Shown here one piece after another: positions 9,699-22,600 of a DNA stretch of 29,196 nucleotides (positions are counted from its first letter, which is position 1; every line of letters begins with the position of its first letter). Made by a program: the position numbers and the translations under genes. Source of the DNA: Theristus sp. LFF4_11 (taxonomy: Eukaryota > Nematoda > Chromadorea > Monhysterida > Xyalidae); NCBI GenBank assembly GCA_030248135.1, contig JASANC010003686.1, positions 1 to 29,196 of the forward strand. Reading direction: 5' to 3'. The notes beneath the pieces were generated by a model, which was not told where the DNA came from, searched no databases, and saw only the letters and a list, made by a program, of their open reading frames with translations.

Positions 9699-10925
9699 AT
9701 GACCGTCGTCTCAACGAAACAGCTCGAGGACTCGTGGGCGTGGGTGCACATTGGCGAACCATTTCCGGACGGGCCGGTGCGTGTGAAGGGCGAGCAGAAT
9801 CAGTACGTTGCTCTGTGGTACAAACACGGCAAGCCCGTCTGTGGCCGGGCGTGGAACGACGGCGGCCGTGTGCAGTGCTCGTTTCCGTACACCAACAAAG
9901 AGCTGACCGGCAAACGCGACCTCGGCGGCCAGATTCAAATCCTGCAGTACGACATGTTCCGTGACGCACGTGTCGTCTGGCGCCAGTGTGGCTACTGGTA
10001 CGAGTGGGTGCCGTGGGGCAATCGGACCAAGCCGAACTGTCAGCTGGTGCGTTGTGGCGATGCTGCGCCGATCCTGATGCGCGGCACCGACGGCGAAATG
10101 TACTGCGGCAGCGTGGACATGAAGGAAAACACGGCCTCCATCTCGTACGCAGGCAAGGCGACCATCCAGAAAGGCAACTTCGACCAAAATCTGACGATCG
10201 TGCGCAATTTCATCGACCCAGGCGGCGTGCCGCTGGTGAAGATCTATGACGATGTGTGGAGCGATGTGAAGGAAGGAGACGATTACGGGCGTGTGCAGTG
10301 TCCCATACAAGCTTTGGGTGAGCCGCACTCGACTTCTGCTACCCCAGTTTTTCAGTCACAAATTTCTTAAAACAAAGTCGATCAGTCGATTGACAAATTT
10401 TAATTATGAAATAGAGCGCGTTTTCAAAATGCAGGTCGTCCGTTGCGCGGTGTAAGTGGGCCTGAAAGTAACGCATGTGTGGCGCTGTGGTACATACACG
10501 GCCAACCAGTGATGGGCGCCATGTGGAACGAGAACGGCCGAATCCGCGCGCGTTTCGGATTCCTGAACCACGAATACAAAGACCAAGTGGGCAACGTGCA
10601 AGTGCTCGTTTACGATCCGTCGCGCGTTGGCTTCCACATCAGCTGGCAACCGTACCGGGTGAGCACTGTAGTTACAAGTATTCATGCAGTGGCATCGTTT
10701 GAGGCTCTTTTCAACTTTGTGCAGGTTGCTTCTAAAGTCGGCGGCCAGTGGCGTCCAGTGAAAGTGAAAGACTGCGCGCCGTGTGTGATCACGCACAACG
10801 GCGTTGAGCACCTCGGTCGTGTCCAGGTGAGCGAGGAGAAGGCGGCCTTTCCGTCGAACGGCACCGAAGTGACGTTCGTTGGCCCAGTCGTGCAAGATTT
10901 CATGGTGCTTTGCCGCGACAACTGA
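9699..10925 (+). CDS. DM9/DUF3421-like repeat protein, internally duplicated (347 aa)
   Basis: Exons: 9699-10317, 10435-10658, 10725-10925; introns of 117 and 66 bp with GTGAG donors and TGCAG/GTGCAG acceptors. The start is the ATG giving MTVVSTKQLEDSWAWVHIG; an upstream in-frame GTG is ignored. The protein is two copies of a ~170-residue block. The first half of each block reads YVALWYKHGKPVCGRAWN (residues about 38-55) or VALWYIHGQPVMGAMWN (about 218-234), followed by a short beta-rich part ending in QILQYD or VQVLVYD. The second half has APILMRGTDGEMYCGSV or APCVITHNGVEHLGRV. The pattern of a hydrophobic strand, His-Gly, then Gly-(R/K) resembles DM9/DUF3421 repeats, known in secreted or cytosolic pattern-recognition and pore-forming-type proteins, but the match is by eye. 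There is no signal peptide or membrane segment. It lies 181 bp after GH31 on the same strand. Cytosolic lectin-like binding is speculation. Confidence 0.85.
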
Positions 10926-12229
10926 TGCAACACATTCAGAAACACACGCAACATCATTCATGATAACGATCTTCTGGTCTATCTTACACTCAATGAGTTG
11001 TGATATGTGCTTGTTACTGGTTATGAACATTTCATGACGTGTCATATTATTTGGTTCCATCTTTCATCAACGGGCCTACCACGAATCTATTGCTGTGACA
11101 GAACAACCCTTTACTGAGCCAGTTCCATTCAATTCCACAGATATATTCGTTTTTTATTCTATTCGCTTGAAGCCATCACTAATAAAATTTCTCCAATTAT
11201 GAGGGCGTGTCACTCAGTCAGTCAGTGTGACCCAGCAGTTCAAAACTTCCGAGATATCAAAAAAAATAAAATTTCATTTCGAGCACGCCGCCATCAGTAT
11301 CTATTGTAAGATGAGAGTATCTATCAATCAATAAAAAAAGTTGGAAGCTTCAGGTTTGCATTATAGTGGAAAGAAGTGCCAAAATCTATATATAACCCTT
11401 GTTTCCACTGGGTTTAAATCCGCATAGGGTTCGAAATTTTTTTAAACTTTTTTTAAAACCTTTTTTTAATTGGGATTTTTAAATTAATTTTTTTATTAAT
11501 TAAAAAAGGTTGAATTGTACTTTTATCTAAAAATGCGTTTAAGAGTTAAGACACTTTCCACAGAAAGTGTCATTATGTTTTTTCCCAGAGTTTTGTGTGG
11601 ACCTATTTCGATGCTTCGGCATCGTGTGACTACCTTGGTACGATAAACGTTACATCGTTACATCGTTACATCGACCTTGTTTTTGGCAGAATTTTTTGTG
11701 ACAATTTCTACTTTCAGGTCGAAGATCAACGAGCAAAGTCCAGATACCGATAGAAGCTTCTGCTGTTGGTTTCATGAGCTCGTTAATGGACTAAAAAGCA
11801 GTAAATTATCTTGGTTTTACCCTTCAAATTGGAGGAAACCTACTTGTCATATCTTGATTGTTGCTGGGGTTGGTATTTGGTAAAAAACCGGTTTTTTTAT
11901 ATTTCCAGGAAAAAAGGTTTCTTTTCCGTTTTAAAACCGTTTTAAAACCGAAAAAACCAAATGTTTTCCAGCTCCTAAACTTTCCAAAACTTGGCACCTT
12001 GAACTCAAAATAGGAAATACATCAAAACTAGTGTTTTTGAGCAGCGTAAAACGCTGTTTTCGGGGATACAACGTACCCTATTTGCTATTTTTTGCTACCC
12101 AATGCTACCCAATTTTTTGTTTCAAAATATCAATTTCGTTTTTATTGATTTCAGGGCAGCACGTTCAATAAATTGAAAACAACGACTGGGCAGTGACCAT
12201 GTAGGTGTGGGAAGCGGGGTGGGGAGGGG
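10926..12229. other. AT-rich intergenic region with 3' signal of the DM9-like gene
   Basis: AATAAA at 11181-11186 is the likely poly(A) signal of the DM9-like gene, 256 bp after its stop. The rest is noncoding: T/A homopolymer runs (11430-11510), three GTTACATC steps near 11648-11672, a self-complementary AAAAAACCGGTTTTTT at about 11883, and a TGCTACCCAA doublet near 12094-12112. No gene is supported; the 11677-11883 frame has no recognisable content. Confidence 0.6.
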
Positions 12230-12951
12230 TAGGGTTGTTAAACAAAAATGAAAATTTTTTTTAAAAAAAAAAAAGTGATTAAAAAAAAAACAAAAATGCC
12301 GATTTTTTTTTTTTAAAAAATTCGAAAAATTTTCTTTTGATATGCTCTGAAAACCTCAATTTTGGCAAAATTTTTCGAAAGTTCAACAAAAATTTTCTTT
12401 GATTATACCTCGTAAAACCTTTAGCAGTCGATTTTGGGCCGTTTTACCGACTGATTTTAGGCTACGACAACATCTGCGATGAAGTTTTTGAGCGTCCCAA
12501 AGCTTGGCCTACCATTTCCGATGCAGATAAGGTGACGATTCGCCTCGCAGAGCGTCCGATTGTGCTCGCTGCTCCGTTTGCAAGCGCTACGTTGTCTGGT
12601 TGCTTGCTGCTTCGTGTCGTGTCGTCGCAACACCATCAGAAGAATTGATCGAATTTCAAGGCGGTATGTTTGTCTTCACTTTAGCATTAGTTTAGCTGGG
12701 GACAATTAGTGACGTTTTGGAGGTCAAAACACAAGAAGAGGCATGGTGACGGTTTGGAAAAGGGGTAATTGAGGTCACCAAAACAAAATCTGCAAAGTTC
12801 CGTCATATGGGAGTCATTCGGGAGGCACTTGCATATCATATGTGGTTCTTCGGACTCCCTGATTGATTTAGCACAACTTTGATTTTTGAAATTTTTTTAA
12901 AAAAAAAAATTAAAAAAAAAAAGACGATTTTTGTTTTTTTTAACAACCCTA
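12230..12951. mobile_element. Non-autonomous hAT-like element with 8-bp target duplication
   Basis: The element starts TAGGGTTGTTAAACAAAAAT and ends with the inverted TTTAACAACCCTA, so at least 13 bp of terminal inverted repeat are perfect. GGGAGGGG lies immediately outside both ends (12222-12229 and 12952-12959), an exact 8-bp target-site duplication. Known: hAT superfamily elements make 8-bp duplications and often begin (C/T)AGGG. Inside there are A/T homopolymer runs near both ends. A GC-richer core at about 12462-12648 contains a 60-codon open stretch after TTTTAG, translating GYDNICDEVFERPKAWPTIS and onward, with no start codon. No transposase is present, so movement would need an enzyme in trans. 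Confidence 0.8.
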
Positions 12952-13642
12952 GGGAGGGGGGGGGACGGTTGCAAGGAGACCGGATAGCTGACCCCGATTA
13001 GTGGGCGAGATTTGCAGAACTGCAAAGTGAAACCGGTAGCGGATGGCGTTTGAAAAAGAACATTTCATCAGTTACCGTTTCACGACAACGTCTTCAGTGT
13101 CAGTTTGCATCTACACTTAGTTTAGCAGTCTTCATCGTAATTCACTTGACCCTTGACACAAAAGCTTCTGCAAAATGATGCTTCACCAGTTATAGTTCAA
13201 CACTGTTCACTGCACCGTTTTTTTCAAAAATATGATTTTACTATCAATCAAACGAAGAATTGTAATTTTTGACTGAAAATTTTTGTCTTCGAAGACATAA
13301 AATGACTCATGAGTCAATTTTTTGACCAAGATTGACGATTTTTTGCTCGTAATTCTTGAAAACTTCGCTAATTTTGGGTCAAATACGCGTTTATACTTGA
13401 TTTTTTAGTGTGTTTTTAGCATTATTTTTCTGTTTTTATAGCTTAGCGTTTTAGCTATCTATATCTATCAATTTTCAAAATTTTGACCGCCCCCCCCCAA
13501 AGTCACATGGCCCCCCCCCCCCCCCCCCCCCAAATTTTACAGCTATCTATCTGTCTGGAAAACCCTACTACAGACCTGCACCCAAGTTCACAAGCGATCG
13601 GTTCAAGAAAAACGAACTGCTCTGTGTCTGTACAAATACAAT
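12952..13642. other. Upstream region of RIC1 with poly-C tracts
   Basis: Contains the second target duplication of the hAT-like element followed by a G run, then AT-rich DNA. Two C homopolymers occur, one at about 13489-13498 and a 21-C run at 13511-13531, ending about 110 bp upstream of the RIC1 ATG. No TATA box is obvious. ACTACAG at about 13567-13573 could be an acceptor ahead of a short leader (cis or trans splicing). Confidence 0.5.
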
Positions 13643-16600
13643 ATGCTATTTCCAAGCGGCGTGCCGGTGAAACTGGTCTTGCCGCTCTCTGCTAATTGTC
13701 CGCAGACTCCGCAGGTTGTTGCAGTCGTTGCAAACCGAGAGAAAATGCTCACTGTTGTGCTGACAAAATGCAGTGTCTTGGTATTTCAATCACAGGTTTG
13801 TCCTGTTTGGTGTTTTTCATTTCATTTTCAATTCAATTGGTTTCTTTCAGGGTTTCATCCACATCCAAGAAATCATAAGCAAAATACCGCACGTACCAAA
13901 TTATCGCTCGTACCATGATAAGTGTATTCGAAGTGTAAGTTTCAGCTGCCAGTGGTAGTGAATAATTTTGCTGTGGTATTTTGGTTTTCTGAGATCTGCG
14001 GTCGTTGGTCGCTAAAAATGTCAAAATGTGCGGTCTTTCGGTACGTGCGGTCTGTTATTGTTATCCGCAAACCTCAAATGGCACTGTTAAAAAATGAAAC
14101 ACAATTGAATTGAACAGAATAAGATTGGAAAAATTGATTCAAAATCAGCCGGTCCGTCAGACGTTTGTCACATTTTGTCTCAGTCTCATCTACTGCTGAC
14201 GTGCGTCACACGATCGTCCAACGACATCGCAGAGCGGGGCCATAACATTGACGCCGTCTGGCGACATGATTCATGCGGAATCTGTGTGCTCGTTAGTTTC
14301 TTGTTGTTGCGTTTGCAGCTGGTTTTCTTTGTCTGTTAAGAGAGTGAGCGTTTTCCCGGACTTGCATCATGTTTTTTTTTCCTGACAGACGCAAAACAAA
14401 ACGCTGCTGCTGTACCACGTGGCGAACGTCAACAAAGAGAAGCAGTGTTACACCCTGCAAGACCCGTCTGATGTATCTTTGCGTCGTTCTTCTGCCCAGT
14501 TATTCCTCAAAGACGATCGACCAAAGTTGAGCCTTTCATTGGCTGTCGTCGTCAGACTGTCCACCGTGGCGATGTGGTTGGTGTGGCTTCTCATTGAGCT
14601 GCTTCATTTCACTTGTTCAGTACGATTCCAATATCTCTTGCTTTTCTGCTGTCAGTGTCGTTGCGCTGCGTGACGAATTGTTCATTTGCTTGAGTGACGG
14701 CTGGATTCACCGGCTCCACTGGACGGGCAAAGTGCTCGATGGGATGTCCGTTAATATCGCAAATGTGCCATTCACCTATGATCAGCAGCAGTCGAAAGGT
14801 TTGTTGCAATAGTGCAGCATGCCAAACAACATCGCATGTTTTATAAAAAAACGATTGAATCTATCAAATCACGTTCAGCGGAATACGTAGCGACGGGGGT
14901 GCACGTGGTGCACGCTGTTTACTCACCGTTGATTGGTGGCTTTTCCGTGGTGCTGTCAAATGGGCGTGCTGCCCTGCTCACATCACAGTCACCGCAATTT
15001 GCGCCTGACGTACGTTTGAGAGTTCATGTTTTGGTTTTGTCGAACGTCTTTGCAGTCATCGTTATTCGAGTGTTTTGCAGAACGTGCAAGCAGTGTGGGC
15101 ACAAGGCCTAACGGACGCACGGTGCACAGCCGTCAATCATCGTTATCGATTGATCGCTTTTGGTTGTGAAAAGTACGCTCTGATGAATTGCCCTATTTTG
15201 CTTTTTTGCTTGCAAACTGACTTTCATGTTCATTATCTTGTTCAGTTCTGAAGTTGCCTGCTATCATATCGACGAATATACGGGTGCTTTATTGAGAGTG
15301 TACCGTGTGAAAGTGTCGAATACGGATGAGCCAGGTGAGTTTTGTGGTTTCCAGTCAGGTAAATTTTATTTATGAAACGTTTCACGGCAGCATTTTTGAT
15401 TTCAAAGAACTATTTGTTTCCGATCTGCTCTCATCGATGGGCGCCGTGGCGAGCATGCAGTGGTATCCGTTTGGGCAAGCGTTAGCAGTGACCTGGCAAG
15501 CAGCACGTGCCTGTGTCGCGGTGTTCAGCACGTTTGGGGCACAACTGTGGTATTACATGTTGAACGAGCGATCATCAATGGACACTCTGAAAACGAATAG
15601 TGACACCGTTGAAAGTGAACCAAACAGTCATTGGCATCATGTTGAGTTTGGTCCCGAGGGGTATCAGTTGTGGTTGGCTAGCGGTCGTGCGGTGCACGTG
15701 ATGCCCCTGCTGAGATCCGTTGCTGTAAACAACCCTTCCATGGTCAGTCTGCCCACTTTTACTGACGTTATAGGTCTAAAGGTTGCATTTTTTATGGTGA
15801 TTACCTGCATCAATGCTCAGTTTTTGCTGTGCTTTTTACCGCTTTCCAAGTTAAGGTCAATTCATGCGCACAAAATTTATCCGGCACGGCACGTCACGTC
15901 ATGTCACGTCTCATTCATGGAGCAAAAAAAACAGCAATACGGCACGTCACGCTATCTTTAGAACAGAGATGCTCGTTTCTAGACGCATTCATACATGACG
16001 TGACGTGCCGGATATACACGTGGTGCATGAATTGGCCTTTGGTGCGTGTGATGAGCGTGCACGCAGGCAGTGTTGCTGTTGCAGACGCACAGTGAGCACG
16101 TGTGCATGATGACGGCCGAGTGCGTCTACCTGAGCCCACTGCGCTCGCTCGAGGCACACGCGCACGCGCCACACGCCGTCTGGAAGCGACTCGTTGTGCC
16201 GCACCAGTATCTCGCGAGTGCCTGGCCACTTAGGGTATGTGAGATCTTGGGGTTTTTTTGACGCAAAATCGTGCGTCAGTGACGAAGAATAATTTGAGCT
16301 GACGCAAAAAAAATTTAGTCGTTTTCGTCAGCTGACGCAAAATTTTTTAAAAACTTCATAAGACCATTTTTGGCAAAATTTATATGCACCAGATCCAAAA
16401 TTTTTCTGCATCGTTTTTATAGATAGATCGTTTTTATTAATAACGGTTACCAGATCCTACGTGAGGTTTTTGTTCGCGCCGTTTCCAATGATTTGTGATT
16501 TTACACCTGAATTTAGTGTCACACACATAAAAAACGTTGGATGACATATCTGAAAATCGTAAAAGCAAAATCCGCAATGCGTTCTCAGAACCAATTACAA

Positions 16601-19600
16601 AAAGTTCTTTGCTTCGCGGAGAAGTTACAATTTACTACTTGCCAGAAATCAGATTGGGTTGTCAATAGACACCTCTCTGAACAACAAACACAAATTGTCA
16701 TGTACTGTGCTAATTTTAAGCAATTTTGTTGTTGTTTGTCTGTCCATTCGTTGTCTACTGAGCTGGCATCGAACAAGGAATTTGTTTCACGATTGAAACA
16801 GAAGCGAGAATGTGGCTGCCCTGGGGGTACAAATAAGTTTTGCTTCTGCGCAGTAGTGGTTGTCAAGTGCTAAAATTGCTTTGGTAATGGACTCCAGGTG
16901 TGGAAAACGCTGCTTTTATTGATGTGCATGACGCCTAAATAATGATTTATTGTCGTTCGATTTAGACAATTGTCAGTTGTCATATTGACGCAAAATATTG
17001 GGCTGACACGAAGTTTTTCGACCGTTTGCGTCAATTGGTGCAAAAAAAATACAAAAAACGTGATGTGATACAAATTTATCAATGACCAAGTTTGATAAAC
17101 GTAAAAAGTTTCTCGCCATGGTGCTTTAGAAGTTCAACCTGATAAATCCTGGACCTCGTTTGCAGCAAAAGTTCTTGATGGACCGAGCTGTGCTGTTACA
17201 TTAGGTTGATATTTCTGTTGGTCTTCACCGAAAGCCAGCCTTTTAACAAATGCACTCATTTCTAACGAAGTTTTGTAAAAAAAGGTTTCTTCAAAGTTTG
17301 TCAGACTCAACTGAGAGGATGAAGCAAGAAGTGTTGTCGTTTCATTGTGTTGCGTTTTCAGTTTGTGTGCATGAACGACTCGTGGCTGTGCGTCGCAGGC
17401 ACTCGTGGTTTCGCGCGCTGCAATCTATCAACTGGACGCTGGTCGTTGTTCGGCAATGAATCACATGTGAGAGATTTCGAAATTTATAATCTTTGCAACA
17501 ACCGAAGTATTGATGGTGTGAATTACACTAATCGTTGTTCAAGAGAAAAACCGTTCGTGAGCGGTTAGCCAAAGTTTTCACAAAACGCGCAACGCAAACC
17601 CGTTCCGGTGTAAGTAACGCGTTTTATTCGGGGGTTTCTTATGTTTATTGACGTGCTTTGGTGCTGTGCAGCACCGTTGTTTATCCGTCCGCTTGCGTTT
17701 CACGTTCAAAACCGCACCTCACACCAATCAGTGAATCAAGTTATCACATGTGCAATTGTTTGTTGCAGTCACAAATTCTGCGTGTTTTTCTCATTTTTTA
17801 TTGGCGGCTGTGTCGTTTGAGATGACTGTGATGGGTGCATTGCAGGAGCGTCAACTCGTGGTCACTGGCGGTCTGTGCATGTGGCGCCAGTACACGTGTG
17901 TCTCGTGCTACGACGCACACGGTGAATGCGACCAACTGCGCTTCTATCCGACTGGCCATCAACTTGACAATCTCTATTGTGCACAGAATAAGTTCACGGT
18001 CGACAGCCAAGTTCTAATGGTAATTGTTCGCGGTTGTGTTCGGTCATTGTGAACAAAGACAGTCCAATTTTCATGTACAACAAAAAGAAAATTACGGAAA
18101 GTTATCAAAGAGACCTGCGAATGATTTGCGATCAACTGGACATGTTGCGTGTTCGCAAAGTGGTGCGTGGCTGTGTTAAAATGGGCGGTGTTTGCAATTG
18201 ATTGAAGTGGCACCGTTCAGATGAGCAGCCGCGGCGACACGCTGTCGACGTACGACCTGCACTCGTGTGTGCACATCTACCAATTGAGTGTTGACGCGAC
18301 GGCCGCTGCTGCTGACGCGCTCGTCCACGTGCACCGTTGTGCTGAGATACGCTGCGGCGATCTGGTGGCACACCCGGCGTGCGTCGTTGATGTCTTGCTC
18401 ACGTCGCTCAATCACCAGCAAAGTATGTGCAACGTGCTCGCCACGCGCTAGCTGATGCACAGCAATGAACGAGAGTGCGAAATGGCCGCCAATTGAACCG
18501 AGTAAACACTTTCTAACAGATCGAACCCCCCCCAAAGTAATTTACAAACAACACGCCTCAAACCGAGTGAACGTCAGTCTGTTCGTCATCCTGCGAATTC
18601 AAGCGTGCCACACGGATGTCGTCGATGTTCAATTCTCAGTTTCGTTTCGTTCCTTTCAGCAACTGCCGAGTTCTGCCCCGGTGCCGACTCGCTGCTGTTG
18701 AATGTGTCCGGTCGGTTGCTGCTGCTGAGTCCACAGAGAAAAACCGGCCAAAACGCGTCTGAACCATATCAGGTGGGTCGGTGATTGGACGTGAAGCACA
18801 GCACAGAGCACGATGACACGCAACAGCAACTGCTTGCAGCTGCACCTGCCGTTGGTGGTTGCCGAATGCGTCGAGCAGGCGTGGCACGCTGGCAAGCAGC
18901 ACGAGCACGCGCGACAGCCGCACTTGGCACAGGCGCTCTGGCTGGTCGCCGGCTGCCGCGGCATGCGCGTCTGGCTGCCGCTGTTTCCGGCCACCAGTGC
19001 TGCTGCCGCTGCTGTACGTTCCAGAAAAATGCTGTTTTGCACAAGTGAACGCAGAAACAACAATGTCACTGTTTTGCAGCAGTCATTGCCGCCAACAACG
19101 GAAACTGCAACCACGACGGCACCACTGACAGACTCAACAGGCAACAGCAGCGCATTCATATCAAAGCGAATCATGTTGCCGTTTGAACTTAGCCTCTACC
19201 CGCTGCGTATGTCAATGTTGTTATCACTAATTTTCATAACGAACCGCCTAATTCGAAGTGCCAGTGCGAAGACCACGCAGTTGCTGCAAATTGATTGTTG
19301 TTTACAGTCTAACTATATAACATATGCAACTAGCTGATTGGTTGATGATCATGGGGTTGCATGCATTCTGTGCAAACCAAACTGCGCATCCACAGCGATG
19401 CCCACACAGAATGCATGCATCACGTGATCACCAGCCAATCAGCTGGTTGCGTATGTTATGGAGTTTGAGTGCGTGCTGTTTTCTTGCATGCATTCTGTGC
19501 AAACCAAACTGCGCATCCACAGCGATGCCCACACAGAATACATGCATCACGTGATCACCAGCCAATCAGCTAGTTGCATATGTTATGGGGAGTTTGAGTG

Positions 19601-22600
19601 CGTGCTGTTTTCTTGCATGCATTCTGTGCAAAGCAAACTGCGCATCCACAGCGATGCCCACACAGAATGCATGCATCACGTGATCACCAGCCAATCAGCT
19701 AGTTGCATATGTTATTGAGTGCGTGCTGTTTTCAGTGGTCTGTGCTGGCGAGTGCCTTGCGTTTGGTGTTGACCAGAGTGCAGTGTCGCCGGCCAGCGTG
19801 CCTCACCGTTGCAGTGAAGTGTACCTGCACCACGTGCTACGTCAGCTGCTCAAACGCAATCTTGGCTTGTATGCACTGCAGATTGCGGCCACGTGCAGGT
19901 GCGCCTAGTTTTGGAGTTTTCGATCAAGTTGCAAAGGAATACTGTTTCAATTGGTTCATTTTTTTGTAAGACATCTGCCGTATTTCGCACACGCGTTGGA
20001 ATTACTGTTGCACAATGTTTTGGAAGAGGAAGCGACTACGAGCGAACCGATACCAGGTGATTCGTTTTCGTTCTGAACCGAACGCAGCCAGACAATGCAA
20101 ACGCACAACTGTGAACGCTTTGGCCGGTGCTCAGACCCGCTTCTGCCGCGCGTGATCGCGTTCATCCAGGAGTTTCCGGAGTTCCTCCAAACGGTCGCAC
20201 ATTGCGCCCGAAAAACCGAGTTGGCCCTCTGGCGGCAACTGTTCGCCTGTGCTGGAAATCCACGCGATCTGTTCACGGTGAGTTGAGTTGATCTGAGGCA
20301 ACGAATGACACTGAGAGCGTCGCGTAAATGGCAAGCCTCCCGTAACTAGTAGAAAAAATTATGCTGTCTGTTCAGGAATGCCTTCGAGAGAAACAACTGG
20401 AAACAGCGACCAGTTTCTTGATCGTGCTACAGAGCATGGAGCCGACGTTGCAGAGCAAGGAAGTGCGTGCTCTGTTGTGCAGTGTGTCTTGACTGTGTTG
20501 AGTGTGATGCGAGGCAGTGTGGTGCATTGCGATTGCAGCAAGCGATGACGCTGCTCGAGGCAGCACTGGCGCACGCACACTGGCCGACCGCACGTGACAT
20601 CTGCCGGTTCCTGCGCTCCATCGACCCGTCCGACATGGAGTCGCCGTTGTGCACGCCGTCGTTGAAGCAGCAGCCGCACGCTGCCATCGCGCCGCGCCTC
20701 TCGATGGTCTCACCATCGGACGACGTCACTGACGCGTTCGTCTTTGGCTCCTACGGTCTGTTGTTGCTTATGGCTGCAATTGCCTTGCAAGCTCAACCCT
20801 AGGCTTGCAACAGTCGTCCAGTGTAGCCATGTATTTCTTGCCAGGAGTGTCACGTCAGCGACTGAGCTCCACGACGTCGCCCAATGAGCCGACCCCCCAC
20901 GCGTCCTCCGTGAAAGCAACGACCACCACAAGCACACCACCGAATGCAAACGTTGCACCGCGTGCCAGCTCCACGGGCAGCGGCGGCGGCGGAGGCAGAA
21001 AACGAGCCAGTAAGAACGCTGGCACTGAGATGGCATCGGATGACGAGACGAATGCGGTGCACGTCCATTTGAACATGATACTCACGAAACACGCACGTGC
21101 CATGTTGGCATCGTATCGCTTGCGTGACCTTGGTTGGTGTGCTTGCTTTGAGGAACGCTGTGCTCTATGCGCAAATCAGTTGATTTCCTTGGCCACGTTT
21201 TCTGTCACTTTTTGGGTGGCTCATCATATGCTGCAAACAGTGTGTCTTCAATTCGACGTTGCCACGTTTCGTGTCACTCAGTGCCTGTAAATTCCAGTAC
21301 TTGCGCGATGTTTGCCTGTTCAGGCAGCTTCAGTGCGACGCTCGAGTTCCACCTAGTGCTGTGGTTGTCGCGTGAGCGCAGTCGTGCGGCGCGTGTGGAC
21401 AATGCGGTCGCCGCGTTGTGCACGCTGCATGCTGACTTTGCATGGCCGTACCCATTGCTCAGTGAGACCGTGGTGCAGCAGCTGACCAGACGACTCCCGT
21501 CTGCGGCGAGTCTCAGCGGCAACAACACCAAAGCACCGCTGACCGTGATCACGCGACGCAGCTCGCTCGACTCTGGTCTGTGAGATTGGAATGAGTTTGG
21601 CGTCTTTCACAGTTTGGTGGTGACCTTTCCACCAATGTCTGCAATACGTGATGACAAGGCGTTGCACGGCTATGACGGCCTTCATTGTTGGCTTGGCGGG
21701 CCAAAAAAATAATGCTATGTGATCTGTATGAGCTATATGGTCTGCGTGCACTCAGGCTACGAATGCACGCCAGTGAACGGCGACACAGAGCACACGACAG
21801 CGACGGACACGGCCGCATACACACGGCGACTGTTGATCAAGCAGCAGCAGCAGCATCGATCCACAAGTCCGTGGTCGTTGGTGGCGAGCACGCTCACCGA
21901 TGACACGCCGCGCGAGGCACGCCTGCAGCCGGCCGTCGACGTGAACAACGGTGATCGCAACAGACAACTACACTGATGTTGTGCACTGCTTTGCATTTGC
22001 ACTTCATTCGGGCGAATTCACCTTGCGCTAAATGAGTGGGCATGTTTGCACTTTGGAAGTCGATTCGAACATGCAGCCGCCTGAAGAAGTGCGAGACTTT
22101 TTGTCTTTGATGAGTTTTGTTGTTCATGAGTGGCGGCCGTTCCAGACGGTGCGACCGACGAGCTGCTGTCGCCGACGGATGAGACGCCGTCGCTGAGTTC
22201 ACCGCCAGCGAGCAGCACGGCGACCGCTGCGAATGCAGACAGCCACTACGACTGGGAGCAGCTCGATCGCGCCGTCGACGCCGCTGGCCGTGGCTCGCAG
22301 CGCAGTGAGGCGGAACTGCGATTCCTGCAGCAGTTGCTGCTGGAGGCCGTTTGTCTCGAGTGGTCAATGCTGCTCTGTCTACTGCTGAGGTGAGTTCTGT
22401 TGTGACATGTGCTCCTATTATGGTTGAACGTTGGCGGACACTGTCATGAACACCCAGAGACCCCGTTGGAATGGCACGTGCTGTCAACGCGCACAGCGTC
22501 GGCCAGGCACCAGCGGACACGCTGCAACGGCTGGCAAGTGCTCTGCGCGAGCTGGACGACTGGGCTGACAGCAATTGGTGTGTGCGCATGACGCAATGTT

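Noticed and set aside
9711..10328. 205-codon minus-strand frame opposite the DM9-like gene
   Set aside because: It is the antisense shadow of a GC-rich exon with clear coding on the plus strand.
15326..15407. Continuous coding upstream of RIC1 exon 9
   Set aside because: The open frame is an intron read-through: the previous exon ends at CCAG|GTGAGT and only the acceptor ending at 15407 restores phase.
18768..19174. Overlapping minus-strand frames opposite RIC1 exons 15-16
   Set aside because: They are shadows of the GC-rich, Ala/Gln/Ser-rich RIC1 coding strand.
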